A stretch of 64,000 nt of DNA from contig VFFE01007644.1 of assembly GCA_008921705.1 (NCBI GenBank), forward strand, positions 482,060-546,059, written 5' to 3'. The stretch's first letter is position 1, and each line of letters starts with the position of its first letter. A program made the position numbers and the translations under genes. The notes beneath the pieces are model-generated. The model ran no database searches and was not told the origin of the DNA. It saw only the letters and a program-made list of their open reading frames with translations. Positions 24,328 through 36,590 of the stretch are shown here, in pieces. The DNA comes from Burhinus oedicnemus (taxonomy: Eukaryota; Chordata; Aves; Charadriiformes; Burhinidae).

Positions 24328-24513
24328 ATGACATGACCTCACTGTAATATGTGGTCATATTTTCTTAAATATTTTGGAATGAAAAAAAATAATTTTTCCC
24401 TGAAAAAATCCTTTTTTATAGCAAACAAATATTTGCAATTTTTCTGTCTTACTTTCACCTTTATTTAAGGTGAAAATATAGTAAAGATAACATACTGAAG
24501 AAATAAGAAATAC

Positions 24514-24599
24514 AGAAAGAGAAAAATGAGAGAGAAAAAAAGAGAGAAGGAAAGAAGGAAGGAAAAAGAGAGAAAGAACAAAAAGGAAAAGAAAGATAA
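24514..24599 (+). repeat. Polypurine tract (GA-rich)
   Basis: The plus strand is nearly pure A/G for about 85 bp, with an uninterrupted 51-base purine run at 24528-24578 made of aga, gaaag and ggaa words. It is a degenerate GA/GAAA microsatellite. Such tracts can form triplex (H-) DNA under superhelical stress. No further role is indicated. Confidence 0.85.
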
Positions 24600-25142
24600 A
24601 TGGGTGGGGGAAGAAATTACAGAACTTTATCTAGCAATCTCAAAAGTTTAAAAAAAAAATCTCTTTTTGCGTATTTAGAAAATAAAAATACCATTAATAT
24701 ATAATGTTTAGTTCTCCTTTCTCATATTAAAAACACCAAAGCCTGAAAGTAAGATTTTCTCTACAATTTCATAATTCAATATTTTCTAAAGAACACTATT
24801 TCAGGGTGGATTTAAAAAAAAATCTGTAATTTCAAAAAAACATTTGCCACAGGAAAGAAGCTGATTGCCATTATTGGTGTTGATTTTGTTGTTACTTCTG
24901 TTATTCTAACTAATGCATATTTTAATATTCATGAAAACCACTTGTTTCTAACAAAAGTCTCAGCATAAAACAGACCCTTACATTTTTAATCATGTAATCA
25001 CTTTTACTGCTATTCTAAGACTTGTATATATTCAATTGCTTTAGGAAGTGAAAGAGAAACAACAAAATGGAAAATACTGTGCCTGTGTTATCCTCCTTGT
25101 CCAAATGTTTTGAATTTAAATATTAAATTGAATGAATAACTT

Positions 25143-25178
25143 TGAATAATTGAAGATTACAATCTTCACAATTATTCA
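25143..25178. repeat. Near-perfect hairpin, 16-bp stem
   Basis: The left arm tgaataattgaagatt and right arm aatcttcacaattattca are reverse complements apart from a two-base bulge, with a two-base loop between them. The AT-rich stem could extrude as a cruciform. The loop is too short and the arms too short for a typical microRNA precursor. It lies in otherwise plain DNA. Confidence 0.85.
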
Positions 25179-28100
25179 TATAAATGGATGATTTTATTTT
25201 AATATTTCAGCGCTACTGAATTTCTTATGGCAGAAGAAAAGAGGGGTTTAGACGGTATAATGTGAGGGAAAGGTCAGGCAAGAAACAATTTCTTAGTTTT
25301 ATTTTCACCTTTATGTAAAAAGCTGCCAAGTGATGCCCTGCTGGGGCAGAGTCAGGACCAGCTGTAATTCACTTCTCTATTGCTCCTGTTATTAGAATTG
25401 GGCCTTTTCTTTACATCAGGCTTTCTGGAATTGACACAACTGCAAACCTTTCCTTTGGAAGATTTCTGTGACATCTGGAAACTCTATATTTTGTAGAAAA
25501 AAAGGCTGGGCCCATTTCAAAAGAGAAAAATGCTGTAGGTGACATTAGAAAGGGTGTGGGTGAGATTTTCCTGTAGAGAGGGTATATGTAACCAGACAGC
25601 CTAAATGAGAAGAAAAGGAAGGTCTTAAGAGACAGGGACTGGGGGAAGGGTAAACAGCACGAGGCTGAACATATCTGATTTTATTGCCATGACTGTATCT
25701 GATTTTGTCAGCCCTGTGTGAAGGGGGACGAGCTCCCTGAGCGAGGAACCAGACCTCCATAGCTTTGGAGAGGTATGGTTTTCAGGGTGGGAGTGCAGGC
25801 TCAGTTCCGCTCTTACTGGGGGCTATGGTATGAGCTAGAATAGGAGGAAGCTTCGTCTTTCCTTTTTTCTACTGAGGGCTACACTTCACGTGGCCAGGCA
25901 GGGGAGCAGACTGAAACCAAGCTGGTTTCTGGTCACGGGGAATACAATGCAATTGTAGTAGCAGCTTGAGATAGACTTTTGAAAAATCTCACCAGTTCTT
26001 ACAGCACGCAGCTTCAGGGCACTTGTAGGATGGATCCCACCTCTGCCGGATGTCCGCCTTGTGACGAGAGCACAAGACATGGGGTGGCAGACACACACTG
26101 CCCATTGCATCAGAGCCCAGACTCATACAAGTCAGCTCTGAAGAGGATCTTGCCTCCTGGTAGGCTCAAGGATTACCCAAGCCTCACAGCTGTAAGACAG
26201 TTGTGAGTTTGAATATGCACTTGAAAGATGGTGTAGACGTGCTGGTTGAAATCGTGCAGAGAAAATGGAATACCAATATAGAAGCTGGGGTGGAAAGGTA
26301 AATCTGTTGCGGTATTGTTGCTGAGAAATAACGGTGTCTTTTCTTTAGTGAGACTCATGTGTCGTAATGTGTATGAAGCTCTGCAGCCACTGCAGGGAAA
26401 ATTACACTTTGTGGTGCAGAGTTTTAATAAGTGTTCCTGTGTTACGTATATGTTATATCTGAAAACAAAAAACAAGAACCAGCTAGGACCAAGACCAGGT
26501 CAAGACATAAACATTAAAAGACATATGCACGTGATATACATGTCTGAGGGGAATGCAATTCCTGTCTCCCGGTAGCTTTGTGTAATCATCACTGTCTGTG
26601 CTTAGAGTTGAGGTCCAGCTTTACAGCCCTATTGAAAGGGCTGCCATTGCTCAGGAAAGGAACACAAGTTTCCTGAAACTGGAAAGAGAGCAAAAATTGG
26701 CCCATACCCAGAGCCTGGGCTCTGATAAGTACTCCCATGGCAATTTTACATATTTTATGCAATGATTTTTTTGGTATGAAATAAAGAAACTTTCTTGGCA
26801 GCAAATACTATAATAAATCTGAAGTGGCCCAGCCACATGTTATAGAAAACATGAAAGGTATCACAACATGAAAACTACCCCAACCACGAGTTATAGACTT
26901 CTGATCATTTTGCCCAAATTAAGTTCAAATTCTTTTTTGCACTGAGACTTTCCTTAAAAATGGGAATTGAGACTCTTTCAAGCAGCCAGCAGTACTTATA
27001 CCATGAAGATTTAGACTTTCTTGTAAGAACTCACAGGTGGCTGAACCATGCAGAGCTGAGGTGGGTTTTGGGCTGGTGTCCAGTTCCCTGCATATGTGAA
27101 AAGCAGCCACATAAAAACATTTTTAAGGGACCTTGATTCTTTAGATGTGTATTAGACACAGTGAGAGGTCATTTATCAGATCAAAATCCTTAGGGGACTT
27201 CAGCAAAAACTAATTTGGCAAGATTCACCTAATCTATTTTATATGTCTACAGCGTGGACAGCCACTTGGGCACATTTAGGACGTGATTCATCTTCTGATA
27301 TAGACATTGAAAACAGAGCAGTTGAATCCTGCAGCAGAAATGCCTATTTCTTTCCATTGGTTCTGAAGAGATTATAAAATCTGTGCTATTGTAAAGCATT
27401 CTTCCAACTGGTTTACACAGACATAAATGTCTGGCATTGAAGACATCTAAACTTAGAGGTGATTACTTTTATCCTTAGTTTGACCAGGATCAGGTAAGAG
27501 TCCTGAGTTGCCCGGAATTGAAGTGGTGTCAGGCACTTCTAGAAGCAGTTTGAAGGACCTTTTGCTTTTTAAAACAGATGAGGGACCTAGCTGGTAAATT
27601 TAAGTACCTCCAGGATTAGGTAACAGTGGAGTACAGTTTTCAGATCATCATTTGGGCTCTGGACGAAGCTAAATTTTCTACTTTCAGCATGTAAACCTAT
27701 CTCTAATAGATACCTTTCAATTCACATTTTCATGTAAATTATATATTTTTTGTTTAGAAACCATTTCTAAACTTCAGCATTAAGCTCTTCTTATGCAAAT
27801 TTGCTAATATTTGGTTAATTTATTTGGCAATCACCAGCTTACTTGCCTCTGCATGCACTTCTTTCACTATCAGGCCACAATATGCAGCCCTTTTTTAGGA
27901 AAAGACCTAGAAAGAATCTTGACCATTTATGAGTTACAATGGCCAACTAGTGCTTGTTCTTCCATGTCCCTTCCACAGGAGTCAGAATCAGCTGGTGCTA
28001 AGTTGTCATCTGTAGCTCATACACAGAGCTTGCTAGAGGTCAAATTATGATTAATTTTGAAAATGGCAACCCCGTCCTCTGTTATTTTCATAACTGCCAA

Positions 28101-30864
28101 GATGGAGATGACAAAATCAAAAGAAATAGATGTAACTTCAACTGATATTAGAGTCTAAAGAGGCACAGCACAATTTTGCATTTATATGCAGATATCACAA
28201 ATGAGACAGCATCATTCATACGCTAATATCCCATATATAATTGACTGTGCCTTTGTATCTTGTTTCTTGCTAATTTTCTTTGTCTTGCATTTCAGACTAA
28301 TCTGAATGCATCTTGTGTGACTTGAATAGATGAGACTGAACTGTGCCCCCACGTACTGACATTCTTCCTTATCGCTAGCCACAAGGACGTATTAGCTTAT
28401 TTCTCTTCTGAAAGCTACACAAAAGGTTGCCTGGTTTCTCACTGAGCTTGTAGCACCACAAATTCCACCTGCCAGAACTCCTGCTCACATTTGATTTCAG
28501 TGCTCTGTGACAGCTTTCCAGTTAGCACGATTGAAATCACAGTGTTAAACATCTTCCATGACTGACCGCTAAATCACCAGTTGCTTCCAGTAGCATAGGC
28601 TATGGCTTGCAAGTCTGCTGCTTGTTTTAAAAGACTCTGGTTTGTGTTGGTCAGATGCTGAAATGATTCCTTCTCAAATTATTTGATCAGTGTCCTGCCT
28701 TCATGTTTACATTTACACTTCTGGCAGTTGTGTTTAAGCAGAGGACCTTTTTCTCCTTCCAGATTAACCTTTTTCTCATCAAGGATCATTTTATTTTAAA
28801 CAGAAGAGAATTAAAAACTGATTCACTCTTAGAATTAGCATTACTAAATGGCACTCAGAGTAATAAGAGCTGAACTCCTCTGATTTGTTTGTTTGTTAAA
28901 CATCTGGTGGTTTAGATAGATCTCAAGAGTAAAATGAAATCTTTTCTATAGCTGGAGAATGTAGTCATTGTTAATATAAGTAAAGGCCAGCTCCATATGT
29001 TGGTGACCTTGCAAGCAGCACTTTATAGGTAGAAAGCAAAATCAGTTACTGGGAAGCTGTGAGGATTTTGAGACAGCCATCTCAATCACATCGTCACCAG
29101 TCTCTTCAATGTCATCAATTAAAAGTGATCCTGAATTATTGGATAGGTCTATTACACCATTTTGTTATTCTGCTAATAATCTTATAGTCAGATTCAGAAA
29201 GTGCTGCAGGAAGATGGTGTAAATCAGCAGAATTCAACTGGCAGTGGCATCAAGCAGATCCATATAGGCAGAGGACTGGGCTCTGTGCCTGAATGTAGGT
29301 TGCCAATGTCTCAATCAGCATCAGGCTTCTTTTTGAAAAAGATGGAGTTTTGCTTACTTTTCAATTCGTGGATATGAATGCAGCTTGTTGTTTTGGTGAT
29401 CTGCATTGTTTTCAAGCGCTGTTGAAAAATTTCTAAGTGTATTTCAGTAACTTTTTCCTCTTGACTCTATTGTCCCCATTTATGCCTAGGATACTGTGTT
29501 GTCCTCCACACATTAAAATAACTAAATAGAACTAGGAGCAAGTGCTCTCAAAGACTTTGATAAGAAATGATAAACACACACAGATGAGGTCCGAATAAAC
29601 ACTGCGTAATGGCCTGGCTTTAATCACTATGGCATCTGTTTTATTTCAGGGCCTTGTACTTCTGTCTCCAGTGTTCCAGCCTAACAATTGGGTTAAGGGT
29701 TATCCTGGGTTTCCTTGCCTGATCTTGACCCAAATCTTACCCTGGTTTAAGAAAAACTTATCATCAAAACCAACAGAAATCTCTCCGTTAGTTTTAACTT
29801 GGTTAAGTTAATATTTTCTGAAGACTCTCGTTTTGTCTGAAGGACTTTGGCCAGCTCTACTCTTTCCTGATAGTTTTTAGATCCAGGCTGCTTGCAAAGA
29901 GCCTGGGTACCTGCACCAGAGGATCTGGCTGTTCTGAGCATCCCCTGAGACCCGTGCAGGTCCTCTCCACTACAGCTAAGTGGAGACTGTCTGCTCAAAG
30001 GCTCAGTACTCCTGAGGGAAAACACAGAGAAAATGCAGGGCAATTCTGCCGATGAGATGCATTTCAAGTAAGACCCACACTAATCTGTACCCCTAATGAC
30101 TTGCTGCAGATCTAAATGATGTTAGTACGTAACACTATAATCAGGGAAAATAGGTGGATATTTGACAACTATCATTTTTAAAGGTGATGGTGATAAAAAT
30201 ACTCTGCTTGCATTATTGACATAAGGAATAATGAAACAGCCAGTAATTATGACATATAAAGCATTTGCTGTAAGTGAAATTGGTATTATGTGACTCAGTT
30301 GCACTAAGTATTCTCTTTTAACACTGTAGAGCTAGCAGAAAACTGTGGATGTTTTTATGTAAAACACCAGTAAAAGAATAATTGAAGACAGCGGAAGAGA
30401 AAAGAGGGTTAATACATTGGATTTATTTTCATTTGGGTTTTTTATTTGCTTTTTAATTCATGCATAGTTAGATGTATATAATCTTTTGAGATTTCATAAT
30501 ATTTTTCTCTATTTCAGTAAAGCTGCTTGCCTTGATAATTATACATATTTGGAAAATGACTAATATTAAAAGTAAAATCATTCTATATTCCTGCTGCATT
30601 TCTCAGGGTTTTTTTCTTAGAATCATTGTGTATTCTTTTCAAATTCTCCTGCCTCTCACTTACCAGAAACTATGCATTTCTATAACTCTATGCGTATTGG
30701 AGCTTCAACAACAAATTAATGCCTCAGAGCAGGACACGGAGAGAAATGGTTCATGCAGTGTATGTGCACATCTGATTGTGTTATTAATTGATCTTAATTC
30801 TTCTTTACTAATGAGCTCTTCAACCAAAAATCTTTCTATCCCAAAGGAAAAGAAAAAATCATTT

Positions 30865-30889
30865 AAAAAAAACCCAAATCAACAAAACA
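30865..30889 (+). repeat. A/C low-complexity tract
   Basis: A-rich run with interspersed C and CCC (aaaaaaaacccaaatcaaca). Same style as the tracts at 35248-35281 and 50015-50058, and the reverse complement of the style at 6247-6301. Possibly a decayed A-rich retroposon tail. Confidence 0.65.
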
Positions 30890-31494
30890 GATAGATAAAG
30901 CAAACTAGTTTCCTTATGCTAAAATAGGTGTGGATATTTAATATAATTTCACATTTAACAGTACACTGATAAAGTGAGTTTCACACCAATAAACTCTGGT
31001 TTTGATTCTTCTTTAAAATAGAAATATTTTGATGGTTTCAAATGGGAGCATGCATTGTGAAAGCACTATAGATGCTGAGGAAAAGTGTTCTTTTGTATTA
31101 AAGAAACCATTTTTAACACTTCTCTTAAGTTTGCTAAAAATAACGCAAAATGTTTCACCACTGCCACTAGAATTAGTCTATTAAACGAAGAGCAACATTG
31201 TCCCCTAGTGGTAAAAGAAATATTTTAGCCACGACAAAACGAAGGTTGATTCCTGCATTGAAGTATTCAGTGCTGTGGATTTCCAGAAAACAAAACACTC
31301 CCCAGCAAATATGGATAGCGCTAAAATCTCTTTGGGTTCAAGTATGCCGGTTCTCCCAAGAAAGAGAATTTGTTTTTAATAGCTAGGCACAGTATGCAAT
31401 AGAATATTCAAATGGCAGAGAAAATTAATTTAATCTAGTCTGGTCTTCAAATAAAAAAGCTATTTGTATGATGATCAAGCTGTAGTGTATACAT

Positions 31495-31527
31495 ACACAA
31501 ACACACACACATGCACATGTATGTATA
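31495..31527. repeat. Short degenerate CA/TG microsatellite
   Basis: An alternating purine-pyrimidine stretch of AC units, continuing as atgcacatgtatgtata, about 33 bp. It is short and imperfect. Could be length-polymorphic. Confidence 0.8.
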
Positions 31528-33019
31528 TAAGATGCAGTGGAATTGCAGACAAAATACAGTCTGCAAACAATGAAGAGAGAAGGAAAGGAAACCATAGAGT
31601 TTACTCGATCAGATATGGGATGATGCACGTCAACTCTGTGTTTCATTGGATGGGGACCAGAAATTAAACATGCAGAAGTGTTTGACTGATGTGGTGACAT
31701 GACATGTAATCTTGAGTAGTAAAACTTGGGAGGAGTCCCCGGAAACTATGCTAACATAACAAGAAAGGGCCCTGGTGACTTTTATCTTTACACACCCATG
31801 TACAGAACTGGGAAAAGCTTAATAGTCTTCCAAGTCTCCCCACTGTCTTTCACGGAGGTGAAACAGTAAAGCTGAGAACAATCAAACAAGCTCCACTGAG
31901 AAGTTTCAAGTATTGCTACTTACCGTGGGTGTCCCAACAGAAAGACTGACCCAACAAACTGGCTGTTCAGAGACAGGACCAGCTACTAATCCTTGCTCTG
32001 GAGCCAAATGTCCTCAGGTTGCCATAAGCCCTACTAGAAGACTGTTCAAACTAGGGTCCATTGAACTCATGTAAAAGAAAAACATGCATGGAGAAAATTC
32101 CTTGTTCAAGAAATTGACATTTCCTGATTAAATTGGTTTCTGCTTGAAAAATCCCTGCCAGTTCTAGTGATGAAGTTGTCAGTGTCTGACAGCCTTTCAT
32201 AGATTTTACTGGGACATGTTCTCTCCTTCTGCTATCATTAAACTTGTTCCTTTTCTTCCCCTCCCTCTGCACTCTGTCATTCCAAGTAATACTTTCTCAA
32301 AATAAGTTCTGCTGAAAGAGAATAAAGGAATGAGAAACTCTAAGAAGCCAAGAGACTGGCAATATTTCCAAATTTCACAGCACACACTGCACCACTTGTT
32401 TCTACTCCTATTCCTGCAAGCTCTTGTCTTCTAGCTAGCTTACTTCTATCGCAATCTGCTTGAAGCTAGAGTTGTTTCTTATTTTGTGTTGAATGCAGGA
32501 GAGGAAAAGGATGGAGACAGCAATCCTCTTTGGGCTTACCAAGCATCACTGTGGAATAGGACAAGACCATGAGGTAACTGGCAGGCTAACAACCCAGGAA
32601 CATGTCTGAAAATTAGCAAAAGCAGAGCAAATAATGAAACTAACTCTGCAGCATATTTTCTTCGACTACACAGAGTGGTCTCGCTTCTCCTGCTATTAAC
32701 CAACAGGTTAATGATTAAAGCATTTTCCCAGGAGGCAATAAATGTCATGTTGAACACTCCCATGAAGAAAATTTCATTCAGCTCTTCCACATGTTGAATA
32801 AGTATGCAAAACAAAAAGCTATGATTTAAAAGATTGGCACTACCGGCAGCGTCCAATCCTGGAGGTGTGGGCCCATCAGGGGTGTTAGGCAGACAAATCC
32901 CTTTTTCTGTGTCCCACCAGACTTTGATAGTATGTGGGTGCTGAGGGGCTCAATTGTTGCAGTAAGCTCAGGGAGAGAACCCCAAGTCCAAGTCCATGTT
33001 GTATATCAGCTGGCTGAGG

Positions 33020-33041
33020 CAGAGAATTGCCAGAGAATTGC
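33020..33041. repeat. Perfect 11-bp tandem duplication
   Basis: The unit cagagaattgc occurs twice head to tail. A minor slippage product with no other copies nearby. Confidence 0.85.
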
Positions 33042-34630
33042 CCTGACTTCTAAGACCTAGGTCTTTTTTTCAAATGGTCATGCAGACAGCTTCATCACAG
33101 CATATAAGGACCTTGGCAGGAAAAAAAATCCGGTTATACTGTTCATGTAATTTTGTTGAGTGCAGATTGGGTAGACTGGGTTGGCCAGGGTGGAATCCCT
33201 TTGCATATAGTTGTGCTTGAGTGCACTCTAGCATGCATTTGGGGTTTCCCCCAGGTAAGCTATCCATATCACATTAAATGCAATTATGGGGGTGTTGCTG
33301 AGGGTAAACAATATGGGGAGCTTATGACAGCCTCAAGTCAAAGCTCCAAAGCCCTCATGGAGGTCTGTGGAACTTCAGACTTGAGTGGGAAGAGGCTCTG
33401 GGACTTTGTAGTAGCTCAGTGAAGGCTGTGGGCTCAGAGTTTCACTTGTATGGCACTTGGTTCCATCCCCTTCCTGCTCCTTGATTTCCGTTCTGTTTGC
33501 GTCTAGTCACCTGTGAGTAAAGTGTACAAAAGTGGAGGCCCCTGAGATTTACTAGACAGAGTGTTAAGACAGCCTGGTTTTGCTGAAGTTTCTACCGATG
33601 TACATGAATTAAAGAATTTGCATGAGGACCCATCTGCAGCTCACTGTCATGCTATAAAGTAGCAACATGGTGAGTTTAAAAAAAAAGTTCTTTATTACAC
33701 TCGCTGCTGTCTGAGACAAAGAATTTTCAAAAAAGGTAGTTTTCATTAGTTAATCTAGATTCTCTCTGCTGACTTACTAGTGTTAACTTTTTTCAGCAAA
33801 ATTTATGCTTTTTTTTTCTAATTTCACCCCTTCACTAATTAGAATTTAGCATTTATAAGGTTTTTTTGCTTTAGAAACAGGATATTTCATTTCATATCAT
33901 AAAGTGTCAGAACAGTTTTTAATGTGTTTCTGTATACATCGTACTGATACTTAAAAATTACTCATGAGTCTCTGCTAAAGAGTTAGCAAATCTTTCTTAA
34001 TAAGTGTAACTGAGGCTTTGAATGAGAGTTTATTTCTGCATTAGGTATGGCAAATAATTCAATTTATCTTTTCCAGAAATGGTAGGTATATGGTGAGCAG
34101 ATGGTAAATTATAATTTACGGCTAACTTCCTAATGCTAAATTAGAATTTTTAAGGAGAGACACTAGTTGCATAATTCATATTTATGCTGGATCATAAAAT
34201 GAAACTCAATTTGTGTAATTTTAAATACATCCTGTAAACAGTATTCCATAGCCAACTTTTCTAAACAAAACAAAAGAACAAATGTCTTACAGAACACCAA
34301 AGCAGACTATACTGGAAAAAAATAAAGAAATTAAACCCATTCCTTAGTATCCATTAAAAAGTGTGTATTTTAAACATATTGAAGCCTATTCACTTCCAAA
34401 ACAGCCAATGACATTACAGGAATGAAACTGTACCAGTACTTATGGATTAATTTTCAGTATAAACTAGCAGGCCAAATGTTATCGTGCTTGTGAATGATGT
34501 TAGTGTCTTCACTAACTCCTTTCAGTGAAGGGTCCACACCAACAGAACCTCTAGAGGGGAGCTGTCACTCCTGCTACCTCTTCAATCTTGACCAAAATCC
34601 ATCACAAACCTGCGGAAGCCTTCTTCACCA

Positions 34631-34805
34631 GAGGGAAAGTCTGGAGGCCACGTGGTCCAACCCCTTGCTCAACACAGGGCAGTTACAAAATTAGATCCAA
34701 CTTCACAGTCAGAGCAGGGCCATATCTGGTGATGTGTCAAATAACTTCAAAGACAGGTTTCCACAACCTTTCTGTGCAACAGTTTCCAACCTGAACAACT
34801 CCCAC
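34631..34805 (-). mobile_element. Old CR1 LINE fragment, minus strand
   Basis: On the plus strand the reverse-complement CR1 3' landmarks occur in order but worn. They are agggaaagtctggaggccac, ggtccaaccccttgctcaac, a decayed middle, then ggtttccacaacctttctgt and caacagtttccaacctgaac. Compared with 5356-5582 the same blocks carry many more changes, so this looks like an older insertion or an older subfamily. The tail unit is not recognisable and both edges are approximate. The frames 34494-34694 and 34588-34794 overlapping it are not genes. Confidence 0.72.
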
Positions 34806-36507
34806 AGCTACCATCTAAAAATTGCCATTTGGAGGAGGAAAGAAGAAAAAAACAGAGTAAGGCCATATGGAAGTCAGCGGAAAATGGAAAAGACATAAGG
34901 GAGAATGGAAGGGTAGTGAAATGGTACAGCTGATGGCAGAAAGAAGTAATACAAGCATTGCATAGTTAAACACATAGTTAAACAACTACACTCATGCAAA
35001 GAGGGATAGTAATGCAAACTAGAAACAGTGATATTTCAAGTAGTATGAAAAGATTCTTGTTACTACCTGTTACTGAAAGCAGGAGTCTAAAACTAGAAAC
35101 TTAAAGTTCTTTGTTCTGGCAGATGTAGATTTATTCGTTTATGAGTATTTAGATACACTAAACATTGTCTTTACTGTCATCTAAGAAATACTAGAACATA
35201 TAACTGAGGAAAACATGACCATTTCATAAAATTGCATTATTTTCTTTAAAAACAAACAAGCAAAAAAAAACCCCAACCAACTTTTTTAAAAGAGCATGAC
35301 TTATTTTTCACTAGCTTTTAAAACTTCACCATTTTTTTCACTGAAATAGTATGGTAATCTCCCACAAAGAGAACCTTTGCACCCATATGCTTATATACCC
35401 CTGTCAGCTTGTATGTAGCCTGTGCAAGCCCTTTTAGGCTGATTACTTGCCATATGAATTTTCCCAGGTTGGTGCCAGACTAATGTTTGAATTCTGCGTT
35501 GCTATATTGCAGATAGAACTCTCTAATCATTACAAAACTCCCTGAAAATATTCTTAGCATGCTTTGGAAATAAAGTAACCTCTCTGATAGCTTTACAACA
35601 GATTCTGCCAGCTTAATTGACAGAAATTTAGGAAAAGCATTCTTAGGCTGCCAGGAAGCCGTTGAAATGGGTTTTTTTCTCTTAGTAGTTAGCAGTGGTG
35701 TTACAGTTGATGGTTCTTGAATGGGATTGGAAATTTCCAGCTGTTCCATTTACTCCCTAAGCATAGCATGGAATTTTATGTTTACACCAAAATATTATAT
35801 CTTAGCAGGTTCTGACTGCAGTTAAAGGGCTGTTAGCCTTTTCACTATGAATCTAATTAAAACATCCTAGTCTTTATCAGTTTAAATAATATTAAGGATA
35901 TTACTTAAGTATAGTTTTGTATCCATCATAGAGATAATTTGAAATCTAACCAGAAATTGCATTTGTTCTTTCCTTCTAAACATTTTCTAAAATTCCTTCA
36001 TTATGCATATCCCCTTATTCTGCATTCTGGAGATTATCTGTGGTTTGGACTTTAGTAATCGTTTATAGACTGTTATGTGCTCTGGGGTTTATGTTTTTAC
36101 TGTCTCGCAGGGAAGGGAATAATACTTGAAGAAGCATCCTACAGAACAGCACATCTGCCCACAGTCTTAAATTCAATCCTGTCTTTCTCGACAATAGTTT
36201 TGACCCTCCAGAAAACTGTTAAGGTAATTGTCAATAAAGCTCGTTTAAATCATTTTCTAAGAGTGATGACAAATGAGTTCAAGTGACGCTAGTTGCAGCC
36301 ATTTAAGAAATTATTTCTTAACATGGTTTTGTCCCTCAACCGCAGCACTGCAAGCAGAATTTAGCAGGTACTCCAGCCTCAGCCTTTTTGATGCAAAGTC
36401 TTTGGCTTTATCAGAAATATGTCTTTATTCCACTGTAAGCATTAATGAATCCCTTCAACAAGCTCTTTATTTAAGCCAAAAGACTCAGGCTGTAGAAGAA
36501 GCAGAAA
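34806..36507. other. AT-rich noncoding DNA, no gene seen
   Basis: No supported gene. An A/C-rich tract lies at 35248-35281. The frame 36273-36512 on the plus strand runs into the pentamer array and has no recognisable motif. A T-rich stretch near 35660-35690 is the only other visible bias. Confidence 0.6.
35248..35281 (+). repeat. A/C low-complexity tract
   Basis: A-rich run with C interruptions and a nine-A core followed by ccccaaccaac. It resembles the tracts at 30865 and 50015. Decayed retroposon tail or simple sequence. Confidence 0.65.
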
Positions 36508-36590
36508 GTTAGGTTAGGTTAGGTTAGGTTAGGTTAGGTTAGGTTAGGTTAGGTTAGGTTAGGTTAGGTTAGGTTAGGTTAGGTTAGGTT
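36508..36590. repeat. Perfect (AGGTT)n array, equivalent to TTAGG repeats
   Basis: After a leading gtt there are sixteen uninterrupted AGGTT units, 83 bp with no substitution. In register this is TTAGG, the telomere word of most arthropods. The vertebrate telomere word is TTAGGG. Immediately downstream, at 36605-36613, gggttaggg matches one and a half vertebrate telomere units within a G-rich stretch. The array is most simply a pentanucleotide microsatellite, likely young because it is perfect and probably polymorphic. An origin from a short interstitial telomeric seed is possible but unproven. Confidence 0.97.

Larger units (their letters stand above)
23775..34630. other. Long AT-rich noncoding stretch, no gene seen
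   Basis: Over ten kilobases hold no convincing gene. Small repeats listed separately lie at 24304, 24514, 25143, 30865, 31495 and 33020. Around 29205-29290 the phrase ggtgtaaatcagcagaatt resembles old amniote interspersed repeats, but the match is short. Open frames such as 30532-30894 and 26173-26475 have unstructured, T- or A-driven translations with no motif. Around 25545-26110 the base composition is more even, but no feature emerges. Confidence 0.6.

Noticed and set aside
30532..30894. 120-codon plus-strand frame
   Set aside because: Its translation is a low-information Ile/Ser/Leu mix ending in a lysine/asparagine run from an A-rich tract. No motif or conserved architecture.
34494..34794. 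Two overlapping plus-strand frames of 66-68 codons
   Set aside because: They run through the reverse complement of an old CR1 3' UTR, so they are antisense shadows of a noncoding repeat.
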